Below are positions 35,424 to 50,504 of a stretch of DNA of 64,000 bases, piece by piece. The notes beneath the pieces were generated by a model, which saw nothing but the letters and a program-made list of their open reading frames with translations, was not told the origin of the DNA and searched no databases. The stretch spans positions 825,501 through 889,500 of the forward strand of contig JAJTWR010000231.1 of assembly GCA_021613335.1 (NCBI GenBank). Direction: 5' to 3'. The position numbers and the translations under genes are program-made. Each line of letters starts with the position of its first letter. Position 1 is the first letter of the stretch. This DNA comes from Whitmania pigra (Eukaryota; Annelida; Clitellata; Hirudinida; Haemopidae).

Positions 35424-36570
35424 CCGGGGTCTCCAAAGTACGCCCGACCCTCTAAGGCAGTGGTTCTCAACCTTTGTAACGCTGTGATCTCCAGACAGCA
35501 CGACAATTACTGCGGCGACCCCAGCAACAAAAATGATTAGTCGACCTTTGACTCAAGGATCATTGTCGCTGTTACGCCTTTCACTTCATCATTTCCAAAC
35601 TTATCACAAAGCCAAAAGAGATTGATTATTGATTAGATAATTGATCTAGTGTTTCAATATATTTCTGGTGAGTTCTGCTTCCTCTCCAAGAAAACGAGTT
35701 GAGATGATCCACAAGAAGAAATGGCAGTCCAGACTATCGCTGAGCCGCTTCCGAAATTCTTTTAAAACAAAATATTTTTTCTGGTTCCCTGACATCGTGC
35801 CAATAATATTTATAGCTATCTCGGCCATCCAAATTTAATTTCTTTTCATCTGAAAATGTAAGTTTTCATTTCTGAACTCAGCATCTTTTTTGCCCAGTTT
35901 AGCCGGACCTTCTTGTGAGCCTAGATGTGGTTGTGCTGACGCTTAACAAACTACTTTTCTGAAAGCATCTGAATATGGTCTACGGACCAAATTTAGCTTG
36001 TTTTTTAAGTTTCTTGTTTAGCTAAATCCCTTGGAAGTTTCATTGGTAATGAGCTTTAAATTTTAAAAAAGGCACCAAATTACCTGTCAGTGATAATTGG
36101 GTGATTCGTCAATCAGCTAATTCAACCACATGACCTAGATTCTATTTTGATGTTTTGTTTATGCATTGAAGCATTTTTTATCAACTTCACGAACTCCAGT
36201 CAAAGAAAGCAAGGCATTACTGAATGATGAAGAAATATGCATTAATAAATAAATATGGATAATATTTGCCAACAATGAAATATGAGATGTGATCGAATAT
36301 TGTTATTTCCTTAATAACATTACATAGCACCTCTCTGTCTTCAAAAAATACTTTTTAATATATATTTAAAATTGTTGGCAAAAACGCCAGGTGACCCCCA
36401 AGGTTTGAGAACCGCTGCTCTAAGGTCTCAAATCCGGCCCATGGATTAAGTAATTTTATTAAAAAACTAATTTGTGTAGAAAAAAATTAAAACAAAGGTA
36501 GCCGTTTGGCTCGACGTGACTTCGGAAGTCAGCTATGTGGCATCCAGCTAAAAATCTTTGGAGACCCCTG
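35424..36570. mobile_element. Outer hAT-like element (host of a nested insertion)
   Basis: The left end reads CCGGGGTCTCCAAAGTACG. The right end, reverse-complemented, reads CAGGGGTCTCCAAAGATTT, so the termini match over about 16 bp in the style of hAT elements. With the nested 960-bp element and one copy of its target duplication removed, this is only about 180 bp, a MITE. I see no clear 8-bp duplication (CAACCAAA versus TCCCAGAA). Confidence 0.6.
35458..36417. mobile_element. Inner hAT element with 8-bp target duplication
   Basis: The left end is CAGTGGTTCTCAACCTT. The right end, reverse-complemented, is CAGCGGTTCTCAAACCTTGG. Both are the well-known Charlie-type hAT terminus. It is flanked by the perfect 8-bp duplication CTCTAAGG (35450-35457 and 36418-36425). 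At 960 bp it has no intact transposase, so it is non-autonomous or decayed. It inserted into the outer element after that one had landed. Confidence 0.85.
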
Positions 36571-37229
36571 TCCCAGAATATTTTCCATGTTTCTTACATA
36601 GTTCTTGCTTATTGTTCCCAATGCACTTATTGCTATGAGCACAGCAGCATACTGTTTCATATTCTTTGTATTTATTCATTTTCTCTGCCTTTTCATGATG
36701 AAACTAGTTCCGAGCTTCAAAAGCCCCAATACAACTCGAATCAAAACATCTTTGTCCTCTACAATCTTTCAGAATCAGGAATATTTTGTGTTTCACTTCC
36801 ATCCCTTTTCATTTATGCTGTTTATGGAGGAAATAAAATCTTACAAACAAATCATTAGCTTTCTAAATTTGTATAATATTATCATTATCTTTAAATGAGA
36901 TTTACATGCAGTCATGATCTTAAAATAAATGACAAAGATCAATTCTTTATTTTACTTAGACCCTACTTAATGTATTTCAACAATATTAAAGTGAACCCAA
37001 AATAAATCAAAACAAGATTTTTTAATCTAAGAGCATGGTAATCAGTGCAAGATTAAGAAAGCATGTTTCTGATCAGATAACATTAAATTAGGATCAATTC
37101 CTACAAAAAACAGTAAGGATATCCGTCCAAATAAGATCGATGCTCGCAATCGATTTCGACACGACCTTCGAACGGGAATTGGCAACTCGATAATGTCGGA
37201 TTCAATCATTACGCAAAGATAAAATGGAT
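36571..37229. other. Intergenic, 3' flank of the CYB561D2-like gene
   Basis: No exon was recognised. Overlapping open frames on the plus strand (36535-36898) have no family resemblance and look like chance frames in AT-rich DNA. Confidence 0.4.
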
Positions 37230-38298
37230 TCAATTTTGAACGGAAGATGGCTTCGACGAATTGTCCTTTGTCGAGAGGAAAGCATTCTTGACCTGAGTCG
37301 CGACGATCGACAACAGGACGAGCGGACAAGAAACGCAGGCGTACCACGAGGTTCCGGTGACGACGGCCGCGAACCGATCGGTGAACATGCCCGTGACGAG
37401 GGAGAACGCAGCGAGCACGAACAGCAACAACCCGGAGGTCGCGTGGACGAGTCGCCAACTGGAGACGGTTTGAAACTTGGCGTAGGATTTGACGTAGAGT
37501 AGATTTGCACCTCCGCAGCACTGAGTCGCGCAGCAGACGAGCGTCGCCGCACCGAGCCACGAATGCCACGACGTGAAGTGAGGCTTTCCGTGATTCTCCT
37601 TGTTCGTATAAATGGCCAGGAAACCTACGATCGTGCAAACGTACAAATTATTACAACACGGCCAAAGTGATATTAAAATAACAGCCGAGCTAATTAGCAG
37701 GACGTGGTAATGCAACGTAGTCGTTTCGTTCCGTAGATCTCGACGACTAACGAACGTTCAAACCGACCCAAGCCGCCGGTAACCAGGGCGACGAGCATTA
37801 GAACCCAGTGGCACGTCGTTTTAGTTTTCCTAGTTGCACCCACGAAGAGAGAACTTTGAGGAGAGAAGATAAGCAGTCCTTGAACCATGAGAAAGGTGAA
37901 CTAAAAGTTTATTTATTCAGGTAAGCAAAATACTTCTATATCCCTGTGAAAAACATATTTTTTTTCATTGCTTTTTAAATGGCCGAAAGAAGATCGTCGC
38001 TTTTCGGAATATCGACACCGACTTACTGTAACTTAGAAAAAAGATGGAGTCTAAATTTTAAGCAAATTTGAGTTGACAACTTAAATTAAGCAACACATAA
38101 ATTGACCAAAAGACTGTTATAATTACTCACACATAATGCCATTAATGTAGGATGCCATGAAAACAAGCCTGAAAAGTTTACATAATAATTTCATAATTTA
38201 TAGTTGTAATATTAATGTCAATAGGACTTACTTGAGCCTGGAGAAGATGTGTAAACCACAAATCCTGTGTAGAGAAGGCAGATGAAATGAGCAACCAT
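37230..38298 (-). CDS. CYB561D2: Cytochrome b561 domain protein, CYB561D1/D2 type
   Basis: This is a six-helix trans-membrane electron carrier with two b haems, in the family that moves electrons from ascorbate across endomembranes. Four minus-strand exons (38298-38232, 38168-38131, 37900-37768, 37624-37230) give 210 residues; human CYB561D2 has 222. The four conserved haem histidines are visible: H28 (FSWHPTLMA), H66 (CHWVLML), H100 (HFTSWHSWLG) and H140 (RLVHATSGLL). LLIFSPQSSL, TNKENHGKPHF and TGTSWYACVSCPL also match the family. The ATG at 38298 gives an N terminus about 20 residues short of the human one. The frame is open further upstream, so an extra 5' exon is possible. The last exon is GC-rich compared with its surroundings. 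Confidence 0.9.
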
Positions 38299-39520
38299 GA
38301 TTACTACATAAAAACCAAATTGCAATTCTTTAGCTTTATTGAAGAATAAAACTCTAGTGTAATATAAATCATTATAAAGAATAAAGATGGATTAATCATT
38401 TAAATGACAAGTCCTTAAACATTTTAAGATGTCATTCCTGTTAAGCTTACATTTTATATGCTACATTCAGCTATTTTAGAATTGTTCAGATCTTTATCTA
38501 TCAACCAATCTTAAAGAAAAGGCCCTATCACACTTGAGCAGTCAAAATACTTCAAAAGTTAAATAATGTAAAGTTTAAATTCCTTATGATATTGAGCTTT
38601 TTGAACCTAATGTTGAAATAAGACCATCTTGTTTTAGCAACTACTACCAGCAATAAATATATCTGACTTGAAATCTACATTTATCTGCAAAACACATTTC
38701 CACCAACTAAAATATATTCATACTAATCTAACTCTGCGTTGTTGAGGATTTAGACCAAATTAACTTCTGAGGCAATGTATTTCTAGCAAATCTGAATTAG
38801 TTTGCTAGTTTTTATTATAATACAGACTCGTGATTACATTTTAGAGCATTCAAAAATACATAATCTGAAGAACGATATGATAATTAGTTTTCTGGCGAAG
38901 AATCCTCACGTGTGTTAAACCTTAGACCTATCTGTAATGATCTTATTTACCTTGCACTATCTAGCCGCGACGCGTCACACAACCTTTGGCATACATGGTA
39001 CCCATACCGCTTGGAACTTAGTATTCTCGCATGCACAAATCTTACCAACGAGACCGTATCGTAGGTCTTCCACCTTTCTTAATTTTAAAATATTTAATTC
39101 TAATCCATCAATTCGTATCGTTGTATTTAATGAAACATCCAGGTTTACAAGCTCTGCATATTTCAACTTCTATTCGAACCAAAGATACTGTCGGTGACTG
39201 GCTGTCACTGATGAAATTGAACAAATTCTCCAAAAAGTTACCGAAAAAGAGGCTGTAGCTTTGACAAATCGTATGTAATGTAACTATTTTATTATCACTC
39301 GTAATATTGAAAATTAATTATATAAGAGACCTAAATGTTAGCGTACATCTATCACAGTCTATAAAATCGACATGAAAGTTTTCACTTGCTCGATGCGAGG
39401 GTATGCGCTTTAATTGGCATCCCAACACATTACTGTAATTTTAAGATTTCTGTTGAGAATTTAGACCAAGTTTTACAGCAAATTGAAATTCAACTCCAGA
39501 GTTTGACTTAGTTGTCGAAG
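38299..39520. other. Intergenic stretch without a recognised gene
   Basis: Overlapping open frames at 38937-39258 on both strands show no family motif. The rest is AT-rich. Nothing else stands out. Confidence 0.35.
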
Positions 39521-41699
39521 ATGTCAAACATTTTAAAGGTTGGTGTTAAAGCAAATGACCATTGGTTAGATGTGAAATACTTCTAGTTTTATTTTATTGG
39601 TTATTAGTAATGATTCTGAATGTTTCTACAATATATTTTCGATTTCCTTGGAAAATTTGACTCCATTGCTACATAACTTTTTTTTCTTTTTCTGCCACTA
39701 TCTTTTCAGTGTCACAAAACTTACATATCTACTTTGGACGTTCACAGAGCGGCATGTCAATTCTTTTGGACCCTTGGAGTAATGGATTTAATGAATTATC
39801 AAATTCAAACGATAACAAGTAATTTTTCAGGAGCTGGAGTTTGGGCCTGAGAGTTAGCGATGATAACTTTGAAAGTATCATAAGATATGAGCGGAAAGGT
39901 GGGTAAAATTGGATACCAAGACAGAATGGAAAGTCGCTAAAATAGCGTAAACTAAAGAAATCTTGAAAAGAAATTTTGGAAAAACGTTCGGTGGTCCATC
40001 TTTAATTATTCATAACAAGTCAGAAGCATTCTAGCTTTCCAATCAATGAAGCGTGATTGAAGCAAGTGTTCCTGTTTAACATTTTGCTACAAAGTTCCGA
40101 GCTAAGATGCACGAACAAAATGTCTCTGTTCTCGCAATTAAATTAATTTGGATATACAAAATTCATTCATAACAAACCAGGAACGTCATTTCAACTATTT
40201 CCAAGGGGGGAACCCTCGCACAAGTTGAGATAACCTTTTCATCTTTCTAGCCAAAACTGGAGAGCCGACCGTTGTCTCCTCTGAGCCCCCCCCCCCCCCC
40301 AAAAAATAAAAATAAAGACGTCCATGCATTACGCTGAAGGAAAATTTGTACAAAGATTTTAAATCTCAAAAACTAGCGATGCAATATTGAAATCATGGAC
40401 TATGCAGAATTACCGAAGTAGTTTTAAACTTTACGCCTTTTTGGAGCCAGAAGTTTTGCACATAAATTGATCACGAGATGACATGAGGTACCACAGGAGC
40501 AGTCACGAGAGCAAGGATGATGAAAATGTTCCTGTTGTCATTTAGCCCCTTTATATTTTTTAAATCCGGAGAATTCAACTATTATATTATATTAGATTAT
40601 ATTATATTATATTATATTATATATATATTATATTATATTATATTATATTTATTATATTATATTATATTATATTATTATTATATTATATTATATTATATTA
40701 TTTATATTATATTATATTATATGATATTATATTATATTATATTATATTATAGGATATTATATTATATTATATTATATTATATTATATTATATTATATTAT
40801 ATTATATTAATATTATATTATATTAGATTATATTATATTAGATTATATTATATTATATTATATTATATTATATTATCTTATATTATATTATTATATTATA
40901 TTATATTATATTATATATATTATATTATATTATATTATCTTATATTATATTATATTAGATTATATTATATTATATTATAGTATATTATATTATATTATAT
41001 TATCTTATATTATATTATATTATATTATATTATATTATATTATATTATATTATATTATATTCTATTATATTATATTATATTATATTTATTATATTATATT
41101 ATATTATATTATCTTATATTATATTAATTATATTATATTATATTATATCATCAATTATCATACTTCAATTTAATAAAATTTAATTTCAGATTCAAAAAGT
41201 ACACAAAGCAGTTATGGATGGCGATCGTGATAAATTGAGAAAAATGTTGAGACACGTGGAAATAAACTGTTTATCGGTTTGTAAACGTTTAATGAAAAAC
41301 TTTGATTTGTGTTGCTCAAATAATGATCACTTACAATTTGCTTCCGTGTCACAGTTTGGAGAAAACCTTCTTATGACTGCTGTGAGATGTCGCAACTATA
41401 AGATTGCTAAAATGCTGATAAAAAGAAAGATAGACTGCGGTCACAAAGCTTTGAAGTTTGTAAGAAGCCATTTAATATATATTCAAAAAGCATCGCATCC
41501 TCGCATTACTATGATACATTACCAGATATGTTGAATTTCTTTACAGGACATAGTTTCGTTAAGTGACAGCAAGTCACTTAAAGTAATTAATTGTTATTTT
41601 GTGAGTTGTCCACAAATGGCTTACGATTACGGAATGTATGACCTGGTTGACTTGATCGAAGACCGCCTGAAAGCAGTTAACGTTACATCATACAACTAA
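39521..41699 (+). CDS. Small ankyrin-repeat protein
   Basis: Four exons (39521-39538, 41190-41276, 41355-41459, 41547-41699) give 120 residues, all joined in phase 0. Exon 1 encodes only MSNILK and is separated by a 1.65-kb intron that carries a MITE and a (TATTA)n array; this exon is the least certain part. The rest reads as about three degenerate ankyrin repeats: VHKAVMDGDRDKLRKML, then GENLLMTAVRCRNYKIAKML, then AYDYGMYDLVDLIEDRL. Ankyrin repeats bind other proteins, and no catalytic domain is present. AATAAA lies at 41770-41775. I cannot assign an orthologue. Confidence 0.7.
40178..40326. mobile_element. Degenerate MITE, family A (copy in an ankyrin-gene intron)
   Basis: The left end CAGGAACGTCATTTCAAC matches the family seen at 51946. 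The right end, reverse-complemented, reads CATGGACGTC. The middle has the shared phrases CCAAGGGGGGAACCCTCGCAC and GAGATAACCTTTTC, with a poly-C tract. No target duplication is visible. Confidence 0.5.
40580..41149. repeat. (TATTA)n array
   Basis: About 570 bp consists of the pentamer TATTA, with scattered single-base variants (GATTA, CTTAT) and small phase slips. It fills the end of the ankyrin gene's first intron and finishes 40 bp before the acceptor at 41189. Confidence 0.9.
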
Positions 41700-42705
41700 T
41701 TTTTTTTAAAGTATGCTTTAAATAATGTTCAAATTCGTGATTTGAGATCAAAAGGTGTTTATTTAAAACAATAAAGATAATTGTCAACTAATTTTTTGTA
41801 GCTTTTTGTTAGAAAATGTGAAACTGGGGATTTAGGCAAAATATTTTATATATGAACTTAATGCACTGTATACTTTAAGAAATAAACATCTGTTAATTAA
41901 AATGAATTTAATTGAATTTATTTGTTCGTCTAAATTTTTGGAAAACAAGAGAATTTAATTTTATTACCTTTGTCTTTGATTATGTATTACAATTATCGGA
42001 TAAGCCGGAGACTAAAACAGAAGTAAAAAAACACATGAATTTCAACTAAACTGCAGAATTTAAAAAAAAAGAATAAAAACGAATGATAAGAATTTAAAAA
42101 AAAGAATAAAAACAAATGATTAATATTTTTAATTTTCAGTTTTTCAGCTAGAGTGATTAAGCATGCTAAAATCAAATATTTTAGATTTACCAAGTTATAA
42201 ATGTAAGTTGTAAAGAATTTGTGGTGAAGTCAATTAACATTGTTACACCGGCGCAAAATAAATAATATATTAACTTTAAGACAATTTTCACATGTATTAA
42301 AAATATTTTTAAAATAATAATAAATTAACATTTTATAAAAGTGTAATTTTAATAATATTCTAATAATCATTTTGAATTGGTTCTTTGCTTGCCAACTTCG
42401 TGAGCACTTGGGGTGACCTACATATTAATATTATTTTTCATTGGCGAATATTATTGGGTCAAGAATTCTATTGGCGAAATTTATTTAGCAAGCTGAGTGA
42501 CGTCAGGAATAATAAATATTCATTAGAAGCGGGAAGCGACTTTGTGGTAGAGTTTCCGGTCTATGGCCATAGGTTGTGAGGTTCATTGTTTTGAGGCGTT
42601 ATAGTTGATCACTTCGATCGGTTCTTCCGCGTATATTACTGCCGTCTCTCCTATCTCTGTTACTATTTTGTCTTAATAAGTTATCTTACAGATTATTACA
42701 GCACA
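41700..42705. other. Intergenic stretch
   Basis: It contains the ankyrin-gene 3' UTR (AATAAA at 41770) and very AT-rich DNA, including two near-identical copies of TTTAAAAAAAAGAATAAAAAC (about 42060 and 42095). The last 300 bp are less AT-rich and presumably promoter for ANP32. Confidence 0.4.
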
Positions 42706-44103
<1,398 letters not shown>

Positions 44104-44569
44104 GAAGCATGTTTCTATTGACTGAGTATGATTGAATGAGACCACGATGACATTTATCATCACAAGGAAATGTTTCATAGATAATGACAGCTTGTCCCAC
44201 ACCGTTTTGAAGATTTATAAACCAATTAACTGGTGTTTTGTGTTTGATATGTTAGGGGGGTATGTCTCTTTGGGCTAGGCATTTGCTACTAGTTGGAGTT
44301 TGGGTAGTGTCTGAAAGCAGTTTGATAGTGTTGTTCTGAGTGGGTAAACTAAAACTACATTTTATTTTTGAGTGCTACTATAGAGGTGTGGTGCCCCATT
44401 GGCGGAGCATCCCAGCTGCGCGTGGTTGTTTGTTTCAACTCTAGCTGAATTGTGGGAATGCAACCACTGGTCATCATCTTTCTAGTAGTGATTTTTGATG
44501 CATGCTCCCAAGGGAATTAGTGTGCATAATACAGTTTTTGTAGTTTTTAAGTGATATTTATTACACAGA

Positions 44570-44575
44570 AATAAA
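44570..44575 (+). terminator. Polyadenylation signal of ANP32
   Basis: AATAAA lies 467 bp after the ANP32 stop and 39 bp from the stop of GLYR1 on the opposite strand. The two 3' ends are therefore very close and may overlap. Confidence 0.5.
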
Positions 44576-44613
44576 CTGAAAATCTGCTAAGGTCCAAGGA
44601 TGCTTTCTTTGAT

Positions 44614-47600
44614 TTAGTCAGTTGCCCTGTAGATTGCTGCTGTGTCATGATCGCCATAGCCTCTTGCCTTTGCTTTTTTAAATAGCTGGAGAAAAATAAA
44701 CACAATTGGAGTTATATCAAATCACGACTCATAAGCATGACTTACTTCATTTGTGGCTGATGTAGTGTAGAGTGGATGCTCAACAAATTCAGCGAGAGAC
44801 AGAGCCAGTCTAAGGTCTCTCTGCATGTGCTCCAGAGACAGTTGTCTGGTGCTCAATTGATTTGTTATCATTGCTGGAAATGAATTCAATGCCCTCAGAT
44901 TTAAGATGAAAATGGAGAATTTGATTTCAAATGAGTAATAGTATAACCATCTCCTTTGAGGGAGTTTAATTTTGAGGCAACAGGAAGTAAAGATAATATA
45001 TTGAGCATTTGTGCTTGATCAAGTCCTAGTTTTTCCCCCAGTGCAAGTGATTCAGCCAAACCAGCCAGCAAAGTTCCCTGGATCATGTTGATGATAAGTT
45101 TAATGCAGGTTGCACTACCTATGCTGCCTGAAATGATAATGCATAAGTCAAGTCTTGGTTAATTAGTGAATTGAATTTCATACCAAAATAGAAAGCTTTC
45201 TTAGCAATGGCATTAAAACATGTAGAACAGCAGTCATCAAAAAGGTTCCTGTCTCCTGATGCAACCACTACCAGCTGTCCAGCCTCCTCATTGGAATCCA
45301 AACTTCCAATGACTGGACTCTCTAAGAACCTACCACCACGACTGAGAATGGCCTAAAAAAAAGGAGAAGATATCAAAAGTCTCAACACCAGCCATCTCAT
45401 TTCAAAAGTTGGATTACCACCAAACATGACTAATGGTTATCAATTATGTACCATAACTTTTTGAGAATCTTTTATTAAATATAGTTTTTAATATATTATA
45501 TTAAAAAAAAAGAGATTAACTAAATTCATCATCTCTAAAAAATAAACACCAATTGGCCAAGTGCTGTAGCTATAGATAGCAATAGATAAAAGCTTAAAAG
45601 CCATAGAGATAACAACTCATTACCAATGAAGATTTAACTAATCATTTCAATAATTCACCAATGGATAAGGATGTCAAAATAATAACTATTAATATGATAA
45701 TATTTCTATATTTTCTCAAAACAGCTTTAGTTATGTTTTTAATTGCAGATTGTTAACAAACCTCATTCAATTCGGTGATGATATCAATGTCAACTGTTGA
45801 CATGTCAACAAAAGACTTTCCTGGAACAATGGATTCCAATACTCCATTTGAGCCTGATGTCAGCTTAAATCCACACAAGACAATTTCAATACTTAAGATA
45901 AAGTAAAATTTCACAAGTGCATAACAGTACACAACATAAATCTAGTTATTCTTATTCCCACATAAAAATTAAAAAAGGTAAAAAGAAAATACTAATTAAA
46001 TTAATAAGGAATAAAGTCATTGTTCATAAAGTTCTCAAAAAATGAACTAATACAATATTCTAAGAAATTAATTTTAAAATATAACAACCAACATCTTTCA
46101 AAGCTCTAGAATCTGCAACACAAGATATGGTAATGTCACAGCTTTGAACAACCTCAGCTGGAGTACTGCCTTTTTCAGCCCCAAGTTCAACAAATGTCTT
46201 GCACTGACATTTTAAATAATTACTAAAAATTTGATAAATCATTCTAACAGCAAAATTAATTAGAAATATCCATTACCTTGGAAGGAGTCCTGTTCCAGAC
46301 CATAACATTCAATCCAGCATTAAGCAAACCCCTCACTATCATTGAGCCCATTTTACCAAGGCCAAGGAAGCCAATCTTGAAATTATCTTGCAAAGGACGA
46401 GGCAAAACATCAGGTAAGAAGGTTGAAGATGTGAATTCCTGAAACATCAATAACTCCACCGTATTTCAGACTACTTTGTAATTAAACTGAGTGCAAGGTA
46501 GCTCAGAGGATAGCATGCCGTGAACAACAGTCATTACGTGATGTGTAAGAAACCCAACTTGCACTGATACAAAGCGCCCTTTAACTGTAGTGCTATGCAA
46601 ATGGTTGAGAGGCCCTGACACTTACACTCAAATTGCGCTGCACAAATAAACTTATGATTAAAAATATTAAATATTAACTAACGAATTTCATTTTACAGAG
46701 GTGTCTTGGAGTTTGAAGAAACTTTTCAACAGACTTGTTTGGGGAAGGGGTCTGGAAAAATGACTGCTTTGATTTCTTGAAGCCTCCACTTTTGTAGTCA
46801 CATTCGACATGATCCTGCCAAACTTTTCCATCCTGTCTTTTTGTGTCCATTTTGACATCAGATTTCCTTTTCTTCTCACTCATAGTTTTGTCTGACTTTT
46901 TAATTCTCTTAGTAGGTGTTTTATCGACCATCTTCTGAATCTCAGAAGAACTTTTCCTCTTCTTCACCTCGTTGAATGAAGGAGCACTTGAGACAGATGA
47001 TTCTGTGTCAGCTTCATCTTGGTGTTGCTGCTGTTGGAAAAATGCCAAAGAAGATTTTCTTCTGGGCAGATGCCTGCGCAGCTACAACAATTCACATGAA
47101 CCAATATTTAGAAATTCTTATACCATAATACCATTATTATTGTTACAAACATGGCCTTTGCATTATAGACAAACAAGGACTATTTTAAAAATCTAGGTGA
47201 AGATGATAATTTATTTAATGTTACAGTCGTAAGGATGTTACATAAGCCTAAATTTAACTATTTTTATCTCTACATTTTATCTAACATGTCTTAGAAACTA
47301 TATTCACTGACTTTGAAATGAATTTATCAAAGACAAGTGGTTTTTACACAATAGTTTGTATTCATATTTAGTCTATCTTTTCAATGTCTCATGTATCCAT
47401 AACAGATGCAAAGACTCTACAATATTTATCATCTTTATGTATCACCACCCAACCACTTATATATCACCTTATTCTAAGGTTATTCCTTAGCAGTGCAAGA
47501 TGAGTTAAATAGCCCAAAAAAAATGTTATCTTGCACATAATAATTAGCTTTAAGAAAATACAAAATTTTCAACCTGATTGTCTTCAGTTTCAACTTCTTG

Positions 47601-48845
47601 TGGCTCCTCCTACAAACATTGTATGTTAAAGTGTTATTCCAATTAAACAATTTAATTGAAATAATTTATTATACTTTAAACCTTTATTGATTCATCTGAG
47701 GATGAAGATGATTCATCAACCGCTTCCTGGAAATCCCAAAGTACTATTTAAAAAAAATAACTAACACATATTGGCTCATAAATTGGACAATATCTTATAT
47801 ACAACATTAAGTTATCACTACATAGATACAATAAAATAAATTTCTTCTATGCAGACATACCTCACCCTTTCCAAATTATTATATGTCAAGAATCCATGAA
47901 ACAATAATTCCAAAATCAGCAATGCTCAGTTGGATTCTAATACAAATCAATTTTAGGCTAGCTACCATAACCACAATACACATTTTCAAAATTGTGATGG
48001 CAACATTAGTTCCTAAATTATACTGACCCCAGCAGCCTTTGCTTTTCTTCTTTTTAAAGCAGCTTCAATTTCTTCAATGGCATCCTCAAAACCTTCTGGA
48101 ATTTTATCTTTCATTATGTATTTGTTTTTAAAATCCTCATAAGGCCACAACAGATCAGGATGGACAAATGAACTGAAAAAATGAGGCCTTGTATTAAAGA
48201 CTTAAAAGTTTTTAACAATGATCACAAATAAAAGTCACTTAACTATGTGTCTGAACCATAAAATGTGACATATTCAAATGTCCCAGAACTTGGTATTCTA
48301 ATGTCATCATCAAGTTTTGGCTTTGAAACCTAAAGAAATTGTACATCTTTAAATGATTAACTTGGATTTCAAGCATAAGTAAAAGCTATATATGCCAAAC
48401 TCCAAGAAATTAGGAAATATGAATCATTGCAATAACAGCTTTAGAATGCATTACACAAAATTGTATCTTCTAACTAGAAAGTTATTAAACTTTAGCAATT
48501 ACTTGTAAGCTTAAATGCTTCAAGTAATGTCGAGGTTATCAGACTGCTAAATCGCATGACGCTCGTGATTTATTGATTGAGGTACGGAAACAAGTCAGAT
48601 AGATATTTGACAACATTAAAGAAAGTCACCAAATGGTACAATACCTTGGCAGGCCAAGGGGGAAATCCTTTCACCTTAGCCCTGAAAATTATAAACACCG
48701 CCTTAGAAGATATATTAAAGCGATATCCATCGAGTTAAAAAATTTTCCAGTGTCGAATATTAGACAATGTGATATTTACTACAAACACATAAAACGTTTA
48801 CCAAACTAAATCGCCTCTATTAAATTTTTTTTGTTGGACAGCCAT
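44614..48845 (-). CDS. GLYR1: GLYR1/NDF (NPAC) PWWP and beta-hydroxyacid dehydrogenase-like nuclear protein
   Basis: GLYR1/NDF is a nuclear cofactor that helps RNA polymerase II through nucleosomes and stimulates the H3K4 demethylase LSD2. Fourteen minus-strand exons give 571 residues (human 553): 48845-48802, 48681-48645, 48329-48244, 48172-48028, 47726-47682, 47609-47574, 47081-46683, 46438-46277, 46203-46093, 45863-45762, 45352-45184, 45127-44948, 44873-44746, 44685-44614. The N terminus is a PWWP domain (GDLVWAKVKGFPPWPAK, then FYGSDTYSFVHP). A Lys-rich linker follows (residues 105-264). The Rossmann domain starts at KIGFLGLGKMGS (GxGxxG 290-295) and carries VWNRTPSK, PAEVVQSCDITISCVAD and FVDMSTVD. 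The helical domain has KLIINMIQGTLLAG and MQRDLRLAL. Lys455 sits at the catalytic-lysine position, which is methionine in human GLYR1. Confidence 0.94.
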
Positions 48846-49650
48846 ATTGCAAATATTTGAAAGTTGAATTTTGGTAACAACCCAAGCAAAGAACTCATTG
48901 ACAGATATTTTTGTAACTGCTTCTCGTAAAGTTACAGTTCAAATATTTAGTCATTTAGAAATATTTTATCAATACTATTTTTGAATTGACTACGTTTTAA
49001 TGTTCTCCTTTCTAAATGTCTCTTTAGTAAAATGAAAATGAGACGTTCAAAAAAATGTTTTGTAAATAAATTGCAAAATTTTATTTTAATGTTAAAATTT
49101 GTTCAAAAATCCGATTAGCATTACAATATTTTAGTCTAGAATTTTACATTTATTGGCTATTCATTTTTTAAAATAACAAGCTGAATGGAAGGTCACTTTA
49201 GCAGAAGCACTTCTAGGTCAGAGGTTTGCAAATGTTACATAGCCAATCCGATAGCGCATGAATATTAATCAGGAACTGACCTATTGATGTTTTGAGTTAA
49301 AATAATATCTGTGGAACATCGGCACCTCGTACAAATTTAGTACAAAGAAAAAGCTGTTCTATTGAATGTAAGAAAGGAATCGTGATGACTCAGTGGACAA
49401 GAATCTTATAACTTTCTGTAAAAAAATAATTTAGACATCCAAATGATCCGCAAATGGCGAGCAGAGTATGATGACGTCAGCTAACAGATGGACAAAGGAA
49501 ATTCTAAGAAATGCAGGTGTGGATCAGAAATCTGTGAAGCTTAACCTGCAAGAGGTTGTGAGTTGGGTTAATTCGGTGCGTAAAATCATTGACAGTTGCG
49601 TTGCAAATGCGGCACGATATATGAACAAGTTCTCTCGCTAAACATGAGAG
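48846..49650. other. Intergenic, with a coding-like tail next to the array
   Basis: At 49484-49639 (plus) a frame reads WTKEILRNAGVDQKSVKLN and on to a TAA stop ten bases before the trinucleotide array. It looks coding but has no recognised family; it may be a truncated mobile-element ORF. The rest is AT-rich, and the first 100 bp are presumably the GLYR1 promoter. Confidence 0.35.
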
Positions 49651-50460
<810 letters not shown>

Positions 50461-50504
50461 TATTTGTCGCAAAATTGTTTGCTTCGCGGTTTGTTATCAA
50501 TCAA

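Noticed and set aside
42060..42115. Near-identical 21-bp A-rich repeats
   Set aside because: Two short A-rich copies 35 bp apart are expected in such AT-rich DNA.
46496..46620. Possible tRNA-derived SINE (GGTAGCTCAGAGGATAGC resembles a polymerase III A box)
   Set aside because: No B box at the right distance, no repeat partner seen in the window, and no tail; too weak to annotate.
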